Part shown: positions 10,693 through 17,699 of the stretch, one piece after another
Layout: the number at the start of each line of letters is the position of its first letter
How positions within the stretch are numbered: the first letter of the stretch is position 1
Assembly: GCF_012927645.1 (NCBI RefSeq)
Contig: NZ_JABBMT010000007.1
Location: forward strand, 86,631-150,630
DNA length: 64,000 nt
Direction: 5' to 3'
From: Pseudoalteromonas arctica
GTDB lineage: Bacteria > Pseudomonadota > Gammaproteobacteria > Enterobacterales > Alteromonadaceae
The notes under the pieces: model-generated
Told to the model about the DNA's origin: nothing
The model's input: the letters and a program-made list of their open reading frames with translations, nothing else
Database searches by the model: none
Position numbers and translations under genes: made by a program

Positions 10693-11747
10693 TACAAACC
10701 AACCCATTGATATTCTAAATCGTCTTGCACCGCCACAGGGTAAAACGCATGGGGGTCTACAAAAGGTTGAAAAGCGCGGTCGAGCTCTAAGGCTTTTTGT
10801 AAATCATGCAAACTGCCAGTATGATTTATCGCAAAACTAACCACATCAGTGGTACGAGAACGAATTGTCACTCGGGTAACCACGCTCAAGCTCTGTAGCT
10901 GACGTTTAGCCAGCTCAATATCGACAAAGTTAGTGGTGCCTTTTAATTTAAATACCGCTTGGGCAAGCTGCGTTGTTGAATTTGGATCAACCGCATATTC
11001 ATTGGCCAAGCCTGCCGCTAAACTATCAATCATTAAAGCTATGGCTTGTTGTTTATCACCGGTTACTCTGTTTGCTTCAAACATCTCATCGTTAGTAAAA
11101 CGCCAATCCAGTAACCATGCCTCACTGTCTGGCTGTTTATATAATCGTGCAGTCACACTGCGCTCAGCACTATAACGACTTGATGCCTGCTCTACTGGCG
11201 TAGAGAAATTCCCCCACACCTCAGGTATTCCCACTAATGCGCGGTCTTGTAAATCAAGTAATGGCACCACGACAGGCAAACCACGTCGCGCTGCGGTACT
11301 GTAAATAAGTTGCTCTAACTGCGGGTAGCTTTCTTGGGTAACAAGTTCGCGACGCCAGTTGTCTTCAATGGCAAGCCAAATTGCCACTAGCGGACGACGT
11401 GTCCCCCATAATGGTAAATTAAGGTCTTTGACGAGTGCGTTAATTTTGTTTGCTTCAAACTTAACCACGAGATTAAGCTGACCATTGGCTTTTTCGTCAT
11501 ATTCAAATTTGAGCATGTAATCTGATATATCTTTACTACGTCGCTGAGCTATTGGGTTTTTGTCCGCATTTGGATCGCCACTAACCTTAACCAATACATT
11601 AAGCAACGCTTCACGGCTGGCACTGAGTCGAGCATCGCGCGATTTATCAGATACTTTTAATACGTCCTGATATAGATCAGTAACTTCAACCGCAGTTGCA
11701 GCGAAACTTAGGAGAATGGAAGCAATAACTATAAGTAATCTAGACAC
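10692..11747 (-). CDS. DUF2066 protein, exported
   Basis: This 351-residue protein has a cleavable signal peptide (MSRLLIVIASILLSFAATAVEV) and matches the DUF2066 family usually found directly upstream of hda in Alteromonadales and Vibrio. The first third (DLYQDVLKVSDKSRDARLSASREALLNVLVKVSG) is the conserved hallmark. The C-terminus contains a repeat-like beta-alpha module. Its position suggests the periplasm, but the role is unknown. Its stop codon overlaps the hda start, so the two are co-translated. Confidence 0.85.
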   Translation of the reverse strand: MSRLLIVIASILLSFAATAVEVTDLYQDVLKVSDKSRDARLSASREALLNVLVKVSGDPNADKNPIAQRRSKDISDYMLKFEYDEKANGQLNLVVKFEANKINALVKDLNLPLWGTRRPLVAIWLAIEDNWRRELVTQESYPQLEQLIYSTAARRGLPVVVPLLDLQDRALVGIPEVWGNFSTPVEQASSRYSAERSVTARLYKQPDSEAWLLDWRFTNDEMFEANRVTGDKQQAIALMIDSLAAGLANEYAVDPNSTTQLAQAVFKLKGTTNFVDIELAKRQLQSLSVVTRVTIRSRTTDVVSFAINHTGSLHDLQKALELDRAFQPFVDPHAFYPVAVQDDLEYQWVGL

Positions 11748-11970
11748 AGGGCATTAGTTCTTGGTTTTAAACTGATTTGATCCTAATTCAAAGCTCCCAA
11801 CAAAGCAAAAATATATTTGTTAAAACTCACTTACAAATCAGAGATAAACGGAGCTTTATCGCGAGTGCTCACAATCTCATGATCGCGCTTAACCATCCCA
11901 AATTGGTTTCTAACGCTTTCGAAAACCATTACTATTGCGCATTCTATTACAGCAACTAACGGATGCTAAC

Positions 11971-12588
11971 ATGCTCGACTTCGCAGTGCTGGGGGTATTT
12001 ATACCCACTTTCTTTTTTGTCTCTATTACACCAGGGATGTGTATGACTTTAGCCATGACCTTAGGAATGAGTATTGGCGTGCGCAGAACTATATGGATGA
12101 TGATTGGCGAATTACTTGGCGTTGCTATTGTGGCTGTTGCAGCAGTTGCAGGAGTGGCAAGTATCATGCTCAACTACCCGACTCTTTTTAGCGTATTAAA
12201 ATGGCTCGGTGCAGGTTATTTAGTCTACATTGGCATTTCAATGTGGCGAGCAAAAGCAACCATCAAATTAGGCGCAGACAGTGAATTAAAAGTATCTCGT
12301 CAAGCGCTATTCTCACAAGGGTTTATCACCGCAATTGCCAATCCTAAGGGCTGGGCGTTTATGATTTCCCTGCTACCGCCGTTTATAAATATTGACTACG
12401 CGATTGCGCCACAACTGAGTATGTTAGTCGCCATTATTATGCTCAGCGAGTTCACTTGTATGATGCTCTATGCCACTGGCGGTAAAAGTTTACGGCTGTT
12501 TTTAAACCAAGGTGACAATATCAAGTGGATGAACCGCATCGCTGGCAGTTTGATGGTCGCGGTTGGTATTTGGTTAGCAGTTAGTTAG
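11971..12588 (+). CDS. LysE-family amino-acid exporter
   Basis: This 205-residue inner-membrane protein with about six helices matches the LysE/RhtB family, which exports amino acids or their derivatives. The N-terminal signature FIPTFFFVSITPGMCMTLAM and the NPKGWAFMISLLPPF motif are the two conserved family boxes. I chose the ATG at 11971 (MLDFAVLGV) because it places the first helix at the N-terminus as in relatives; an upstream ATG at 11935 would add 12 residues. The substrate cannot be predicted. It is divergent from the DUF2066-hda operon. Confidence 0.88.
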   Translation: MLDFAVLGVFIPTFFFVSITPGMCMTLAMTLGMSIGVRRTIWMMIGELLGVAIVAVAAVAGVASIMLNYPTLFSVLKWLGAGYLVYIGISMWRAKATIKLGADSELKVSRQALFSQGFITAIANPKGWAFMISLLPPFINIDYAIAPQLSMLVAIIMLSEFTCMMLYATGGKSLRLFLNQGDNIKWMNRIAGSLMVAVGIWLAVS

Positions 12589-12611
12589 CGGCCAACTAAG
12601 CACAAGACTCA

Positions 12612-12641
12612 CGCGCAATATTCACGACTGAATATTGCGCG
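12612..12641. terminator. Long perfect hairpin between convergent genes
   Basis: A 13-bp perfect stem (CGCGCAATATTCA paired with its complement) has a CGAC loop. It lies between the LysE gene and the convergent MFS-PlsC gene. It lacks a proper T tract, so it may act as a barrier or a factor-dependent terminator instead of a classical intrinsic one. Confidence 0.5.
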
Positions 12642-12680
12642 CTAAATTTATATCTCTGTTATATCAGCGTTTAATCGCTA

Positions 12681-14582
12681 TTAAACAGCACCTTTTTCAT
12701 ACTGCTCTTTTAAGGCAATCACTCGCTCACGCAATTGTTCTGCTGTTACTTCATTGGCAGCAATAGGCTCGTCAACAGTCACTGCCACCAGCGACCACTT
12801 CAGTCGTGGTAGTCGCCATTTTGCTTTACGACTAAACATGCTGCCCCATAACCCGCCTAGATGAACAGGTATAACGGCCACCGGTGAACGCAGTATAATA
12901 CGTTCAATACCACGGCGGAAAATAGCAATAGAGCCATCGCCAGTTAGCCTCCCTTCAGGGAAAATCCCCACTAACTCACCGTTATCTAAGGCTTTAGCAA
13001 CCTCATCGAATGCTTGTTGGAACGCCTGCGGATTAGATTTTTCACTGTCAATAGGGATAGCTTTGGCCATTTTAAATAGCCAATGCAACGCGGGTGAATA
13101 ATAAATGGGGGCAAATACCATAAATCGAATAGGCCTTGGTGACGCCGCTAAAATAAACATCCAATCAACAAAGCTGACATGATTACTCACCAATACAGCG
13201 GCGCCTTCACTGGGAATATTATGCTCCCCTTTGGTACGTACTCGATACATGCAAATGGTCAATAAATAAATAACAAAGCGTAAGAAGAACTCTGGCACCT
13301 TAGTATAAATATATAAAGATATCAGTAAGTTTAACCCTGCCAGTAACAAAAATAATTGTGGGATCGTCCATGCAAATATAGATAGCGTTATAATACTTAA
13401 CACCGCACTGGCGACCATAAACAACGCATTTAACACATTATTAGCGGCGATGATGCGTGAGCGGCTTGATTCTACGGTGCGTTGTTGGATCAAAGCGTAC
13501 AATGGCACAGTATAAAAACCAGAGGCGATGCCAATGCCGGCCATCCAGATAAAATGCCAATACATGTCACCAGTATGCAGTATTTGCTCAAGTGTAAATA
13601 ATTCTTCGCTTGATAGCTGGTAAAAGCGCATTGCAGGCTCTTGGCTCAGCAAGTACAAAAATAATGTGATCAACAACGCGCCAAATGGCACAATACCTAA
13701 TTCTATCCGTGAGCGAGACAACTTTTCACACAACAACGACCCTATTGCGATGCTTAACGAAAATACCACCAAAGCGCTGGTGACGACCAACTCATCACCA
13801 ACCATGACATATTTCACATAGTTTGGTAACGCCGTTAAAATAATCGCCCCTATGAACCAAAACCAGCTGATACCAAGTACCGACTTCCCAACCGACTCTG
13901 TTTGTAAATTAAGTACCTTAAATAGGCCTTTTGTGGAGGAGAAAATATTAAAAGTAAATACTAAATTAGGATCATTCGCGGCGCTGATAGGAATAGAGCG
14001 ACTACTCAAATAACCAATAATCGCCAGGCTTATAATTGCCACACAAATAACCGTAGCTCCCACTGTTTGGGTTATGTAATAGGTGCCAAACGTTGTGCCA
14101 ATCAATATAGCCACAAATGTCGCAGATTCAACAAGGCCATTGGCTTTGGTTAATTCATCTGCTGCCACGTGCTGCGGTAAAATTGAATATTTTAGCGGGC
14201 CAAAAAAGGTACTTTGTAACCCAGTTAAGAATACCGTGGTTAACATCAACCAAACAGATTGCGTTGAAATGGCCACAGCGCCTACTAACATAATCGGAAT
14301 TTCGGCAAGTTTTACGATGCGGATTAATTTTGACTTTTCCTTTTTTTCAGCAATTTGTCCCGCCATCCCTGAAAATAAAAAGAACGGTAGAATAAATAAG
14401 CCTGCCGCTAAGTTAGCATAAAAAGCGCCATCGGCCACATTGGCCGTTTGAAAAATCAATAACAATAGTACCGCTTGCTTATAAATATTGTCGTTTAACG
14501 CAGAGAAAAACTGGGTAACAAAAAGCGGTAGAAAACGCTTACTCTTTAGTAAAGCACGCTGATGTTTTTTATTATCTTGCAT
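12681..14582 (-). CDS. MFS lysophospholipid transporter / PlsC acyltransferase fusion
   Basis: This 633-residue two-domain membrane protein has about residues 1-400 as a twelve-helix major-facilitator domain resembling LplT, the lysophospholipid flippase. It opens with LFVTQFFSALNDNIYKQAVL. Residues 430-630 form a PlsC-type acyltransferase with the catalytic NHVSFVD (HX4D, about 467-473) and FPEGRLTGDG (about 539). The likely job is retrieval and re-acylation of lysophospholipids at the inner membrane. It resembles Aas/LplT fusions but lacks the acyl-ACP synthetase domain, so the acyl donor must come from elsewhere. Transcribed alone. Confidence 0.9.
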   Translation of the reverse strand: MQDNKKHQRALLKSKRFLPLFVTQFFSALNDNIYKQAVLLLLIFQTANVADGAFYANLAAGLFILPFFLFSGMAGQIAEKKEKSKLIRIVKLAEIPIMLVGAVAISTQSVWLMLTTVFLTGLQSTFFGPLKYSILPQHVAADELTKANGLVESATFVAILIGTTFGTYYITQTVGATVICVAIISLAIIGYLSSRSIPISAANDPNLVFTFNIFSSTKGLFKVLNLQTESVGKSVLGISWFWFIGAIILTALPNYVKYVMVGDELVVTSALVVFSLSIAIGSLLCEKLSRSRIELGIVPFGALLITLFLYLLSQEPAMRFYQLSSEELFTLEQILHTGDMYWHFIWMAGIGIASGFYTVPLYALIQQRTVESSRSRIIAANNVLNALFMVASAVLSIITLSIFAWTIPQLFLLLAGLNLLISLYIYTKVPEFFLRFVIYLLTICMYRVRTKGEHNIPSEGAAVLVSNHVSFVDWMFILAASPRPIRFMVFAPIYYSPALHWLFKMAKAIPIDSEKSNPQAFQQAFDEVAKALDNGELVGIFPEGRLTGDGSIAIFRRGIERIILRSPVAVIPVHLGGLWGSMFSRKAKWRLPRLKWSLVAVTVDEPIAANEVTAEQLRERVIALKEQYEKGAV

Positions 14583-14694
14583 TGTGATCCTTACAAATTA
14601 ACCAAACTGATGAAAGAGACTCCAGTAACTAAAAATAGATTACCCAGTTTTTGGAGAAATTACGATCAAACTTTTGCCGCCAAGGTATAAAACA

Positions 14695-14727
14695 AAAAAC
14701 CTGCATAACAAACGTTAATGCAGGTTT
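14695..14727 (-). terminator. Intrinsic terminator behind recR
   Basis: The inverted repeat AAAACCTGCAT / ATGCAGGTTTT with a loop of about 10 nt lies 25 bp after the recR stop codon. On the minus strand it ends in a T run. Confidence 0.75.
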
Positions 14728-14751
14728 TAAATTAATGCACTTTTCTAAACG

Positions 14752-15360
14752 CTAATTTTGACTAACCACTCGTCGGCCACTAAATGCATGCATTAAAGTC
14801 ATGCCATCGAGTAAATCAAGTTCGCCACCGACCGGAATACCATGGGCTATCCGCGATGCATCAACTTTATAACGGTAGCAAAGCTGGGCAATATAATGCG
14901 CTGTAGTTTCCCCTTCAACTGTAGGGTTAGTCGCTAATATAACCTCGTTTATCCCACCTTGCTGCAACTTACTTTCAAGAATATCAAGGCCAATTTCACT
15001 TGGACCAATGCCATCGATAGGTGATAAATGCCCCATCAATACAAAGTACAAACCTTTATATTGGCCAGTTTGTTCAATCGCCAACAGATCGGTAGGTGAT
15101 TCAACCACACATAAAATTCCGCTATCTTGACGTTTAGGGCTTAAACAGATTTCACACTGTGGCTGCTCTGCAAAAGTGCGACACGATTGACAGTGGCCTA
15201 TTGCGGTCATCGCCTTGATAAGTGCATTACCAAGCTGAGTGCCCCCTTTACGGTCGCGCTCAAGCAGATGAAAGGCGATGCGCTGCGCTGACTTTGGACC
15301 TATGCCCGGCTGACAGCGCAATGCTTCGATAAGTGTTGTAAGTGAAGGTGATAATTGCAT
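14752..15360 (-). CDS. recR: Recombination mediator protein RecR
   Basis: RecR works with RecF and RecO to load RecA onto SSB-coated gaps. The 202-residue protein has the N-terminal helix-hairpin-helix region ([18 protein letters not shown]). It then has a zinc finger with Cys57, Cys60, Cys69 and Cys72, and a Toprim domain with [17 protein letters not shown] and [16 protein letters not shown]. Length is normal. In most relatives recR directly follows ybaB. Here an island of about 1.9 kb has come in between, and the intrinsic terminator behind ybaB now lies upstream, so recR probably depends on a new or internal promoter. Confidence 0.97.
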   Translation of the reverse strand: MQLSPSLTTLIEALRCQPGIGPKSAQRIAFHLLERDRKGGTQLGNALIKAMTAIGHCQSCRTFAEQPQCEICLSPKRQDSGILCVVESPTDLLAIEQTGQYKGLYFVLMGHLSPIDGIGPSEIGLDILESKLQQGGINEVILATNPTVEGETTAHYIAQLCYRYKVDASRIAHGIPVGGELDLLDGMTLMHAFSGRRVVSQN

Positions 15361-15380
15361 TAGCTAAAAGCTTAACCTTG

Positions 15381-15402
15381 CTTAGAATGGCACTTTCATA
15401 CC
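15381..15402. repeat. Duplicated ybaB 3' end, recR side of mini-island (attachment site)
   Basis: These 22 bp match 19 of 22 positions of the true ybaB 3' end at 17317-17338. On the minus strand they still encode GMKVPF followed by a stop, against GMKMPF in YbaB. They are not part of any gene now. The simplest reading is the remnant of the original ybaB 3' end, left behind when an element integrated there and brought a replacement end. Confidence 0.7.
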
Positions 15403-15509
15403 AAAGGGTTCAAATGTAATGATAAGTGCTGATGTATGCTTAAATCCGCATTCTTTCGTTTCAACATTCAATTTCATTACTGATGTTCACTTATAAATTA
15501 TAAGTTTTT

Positions 15510-15526
15510 GGTATCAATTTGATACC
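15510..15526. repeat. Near-palindrome inside left end of mini-island
   Basis: GGTATCAATTTGATACC is a perfect 7-bp dyad with a 3-bp centre. A related copy (GGTATC-N5-GGCACC) lies at 17250-17266 near the other end, in the same orientation. Both are close to the duplicated ybaB ends and could be recombinase or regulator sites of the mini-island. Confidence 0.4.
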
Positions 15527-15536
15527 TAGATTTTAA

Positions 15537-16388
15537 TTAATGAAAACCATTCTCTACACTTTCAGGTGTAAGGTCTCCACCAGCAAAAGTAATGATTCTT
15601 GGAGTATCTGAATAGTCAACTACTTCAACTTTCAACTCCTTCAACTCTCCATGAATATCTGCATACGCCTGTTCAATCCCACTACGGTGAGTTAAAGGTT
15701 TATCCAAAGCAAATAATGCGCACTCTGGTTCTATCACCTCTGATTTTATGAGACGTTCAGCTCTGCTTATCCATGTATGCGCGTGCTCATATGCTTGGTT
15801 AGCTGTTTTCTTTTCAAAAGAAAGTGGTTTGATAATTCGCTTAACATTACCGAAATCCCCTACTAAAGGAAGAGTAAACTCATATCGTCCTGCCTTTATT
15901 TTTCTCTCATTGTATTTAACAAGGAGTTTAGTATTGAGTCTATTCTTTAATGTACGCACCATCAGTTGCTCTCTGTACTCAGGAGCCGTAGAGAAATTTC
16001 GCCCTACAAGACGCTCAAACAATTCATCAATACAATGATCATAGTTAGTAGTAACTATTGTGCTGACATGTCCAAAATTCATCACTGATTCTCTTTGACG
16101 AGTAATCTCAACGAAATGATCTACTAAATCTTTTCCAAAGACTTTATTTTCAATAAAGAAACGTTCAATCCTTTCAAGCTCCTTAGAAAAACCATTGATA
16201 GCGTTTTTATATACTAAACCATCCAAGTCATCAAAGAAGTTTGATACACGAGCAAAACGGTTCTTAGCCAACTTAAATTTAAAGCCGCCTAGTTTAGGTG
16301 TGATCATTACCACACCTACATTCGCGAACTCTTGGGTTTCAGCAAACGGCATAAAACGTACTGCTGCATAAATGCATTGTGTTTTCAT
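15537..16388 (-). CDS. DUF3037 protein paired with HipA-like kinase
   Basis: This 283-residue protein has the DUF3037 N-terminus (CIYAAVRFMPFAETQEFANVG and VVMITPKLGGFKFKLAKNRF). DUF3037 genes are habitually found next to small HipA-like kinases, as here, and the pair is thought of as a stress or toxin-antitoxin-like module. The biochemical role is not known. The ATG follows a good GAGGTAA site overlapping the end of the kinase gene, with a 1-bp gap, so the two are co-translated. The surrounding composition is AT-richer than that of recR and ybaB, and the pair is flanked by duplicated ybaB ends, both signs of acquisition. Confidence 0.8.
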   Translation of the reverse strand: MKTQCIYAAVRFMPFAETQEFANVGVVMITPKLGGFKFKLAKNRFARVSNFFDDLDGLVYKNAINGFSKELERIERFFIENKVFGKDLVDHFVEITRQRESVMNFGHVSTIVTTNYDHCIDELFERLVGRNFSTAPEYREQLMVRTLKNRLNTKLLVKYNERKIKAGRYEFTLPLVGDFGNVKRIIKPLSFEKKTANQAYEHAHTWISRAERLIKSEVIEPECALFALDKPLTHRSGIEQAYADIHGELKELKVEVVDYSDTPRIITFAGGDLTPESVENGFH

Positions 16389-16389
16389 T

Positions 16390-17106
16390 TTATATTACCT
16401 CCCAGAATTCATCGTTTTTAAATTTTTCTAATACTACCTTTAATTGAGCAAAAAAAACATCCGAATCAGGAATTAACTCAAGCCACTCTATTGGTATTTC
16501 ATTAATAATTTCGTCCCAAAACGAAATAGCATGACTCATTCGGTTTTTGTAGTCACCCTTATCAAATAATCCCAATTGCCCAGGCCAAAACCTAGCACTT
16601 ACATGAATTGACTCATGATCTTCAACTTTGAAGGTACTATCGAATGCTAAATTATGATCAATAACTATAACTTCATTAGTTGACTGCTTATAAAAAAGGT
16701 TTGGGTTTCCACCACTTTCAGACAATGTTCTATCTGCATTTTTTATCCAATAGTCAAAAATATATAAATCCTTTAGAACTTCAATTTGTGCTTCATCCAA
16801 AAGACTATAATTAACTTCTTGGAGATCTTCAACGAATTTAGATGCAAACGCAATTCCTTCACCTAAATTATTTCTATGCTCCGTATTATACTCTATTAAA
16901 TATTCATCAATTTCAGCTAAACTAAATGGTGGAATTGGTAAGCCGAACTCCTTCGCTAACCGAGCACAAATCCACTCCTTAATACAACCGACAAAAGTTG
17001 CCGTCAGTCTCTTAACAACATACATGTCCTGTATACTGTCTCGACATAAATATGGCTCAGTCTTCCCTTGCTCCATTTTTCTTATTATTTCTTCAATATA
17101 TAGCAA
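16390..17106 (-). CDS. Small HipA-like kinase (HipA_2 type)
   Basis: This 238-residue protein resembles the stand-alone HipA-like kinase domain that partners DUF3037. The N-terminus (IEEIIRKMEQGKTEPYLCR) corresponds to the first strands of that fold. The catalytic loop is seen as DYWIKNADRTLSESGGNPNLF and the metal-binding segment as VIDHNLAFD. The start is the TTG at 17106, preceded by AGG at good spacing; the first internal ATG would remove the conserved N-terminal strand. Full-length HipA toxins are about 430 residues, so this is the short type. Its target is unknown. Confidence 0.78.
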   Translation of the reverse strand: MLYIEEIIRKMEQGKTEPYLCRDSIQDMYVVKRLTATFVGCIKEWICARLAKEFGLPIPPFSLAEIDEYLIEYNTEHRNNLGEGIAFASKFVEDLQEVNYSLLDEAQIEVLKDLYIFDYWIKNADRTLSESGGNPNLFYKQSTNEVIVIDHNLAFDSTFKVEDHESIHVSARFWPGQLGLFDKGDYKNRMSHAISFWDEIINEIPIEWLELIPDSDVFFAQLKVVLEKFKNDEFWEVI

Positions 17107-17249
17107 TATCTGACCTATATCTTCATTACATTAGTTATCACTTAATTACTTCGACAATAGTAATGGAAGAATAACTAATTTGCCCTTAGAGTAAAGACTA
17201 ACTTCATTATATTATACGTTCAAAATCAAAAGTTTTGAGCTTGAAGCTT

Positions 17250-17266
17250 GGTATCTGTTTGGCACC
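17250..17266. repeat. Degenerate copy of the near-palindrome, ybaB side
   Basis: GGTATC-N5-GGCACC resembles the perfect dyad at 15510-15526 and lies in the same orientation, about 50 bp from the ybaB end. It may mark the right end of the mini-island. Confidence 0.35.
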
Positions 17267-17276
17267 CACATATTTC

Positions 17277-17304
17277 AAAAAAATAGCGCAAGAAAGCGCT
17301 ATTT
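17277..17304 (-). terminator. Intrinsic terminator behind dnaX-ybaB
   Basis: The stem AAATAGCGC / GCGCTATTT with a 6-nt loop is followed on the minus strand by a run of seven T. It lies 14 bp after the ybaB stop codon and should end the apt-dnaX-ybaB transcript before the mini-island and recR. Confidence 0.85.
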
Positions 17305-17316
17305 ATATGGGTTTAC

Positions 17317-17338
17317 CTTAAAACGGCATTTTCATACC
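17317..17338. repeat. ybaB 3' end as attachment site, ybaB side
   Basis: This is the second copy of the 22-bp repeat (19 of 22 identical to 15381-15402, direct orientation). It includes the stop codon of the intact ybaB. Confidence 0.7.
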
Positions 17339-17644
17339 TGGTGGTAATTGCATACCGCCAGTTACTTTACCCATACGCTCTTGTGTTTCTTCTGCTACAC
17401 GGCGTACTGCGTCATTACACGCAGCAGCAAGTAAGTCTTCAATAAGGTCTTTTTCGTCTTCCATTAAACTTTCGTCAAGTTCAACACGGCGAACATTGTG
17501 GTTACCAAGCATGGTTACTTTGACTAAACCAGCACCGGCTTCACCAACCACTTCCAAGTGAGCAATTTCGTCTTGGGCTTTTTGCATGCGCTCTTGCATT
17601 TGCTGCGCTTGCTTCATCATGTTACCCATTCCACCTTTAAACAT
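17318..17644 (-). CDS. ybaB: YbaB/EbfC nucleoid-associated protein
   Basis: This 108-residue DNA-binding protein forms dimers that coat and bridge DNA. It contains [24 protein letters not shown] at the N-terminus and the glycine-rich tail [14 protein letters not shown], both typical. It is encoded in the usual place behind dnaX. Its last 22 bp are duplicated on the far side of the adjacent insert (15381-15402), so the present 3' end probably came in with the mini-island and preserved the reading frame. Confidence 0.96.
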   Translation of the reverse strand: MFKGGMGNMMKQAQQMQERMQKAQDEIAHLEVVGEAGAGLVKVTMLGNHNVRRVELDESLMEDEKDLIEDLLAAACNDAVRRVAEETQERMGKVTGGMQLPPGMKMPF

Positions 17645-17699
17645 AACTTTCTCTCTTTCTATTTCTAATTGCCATGAAGATAAGGGCTATTGCAGTGAA

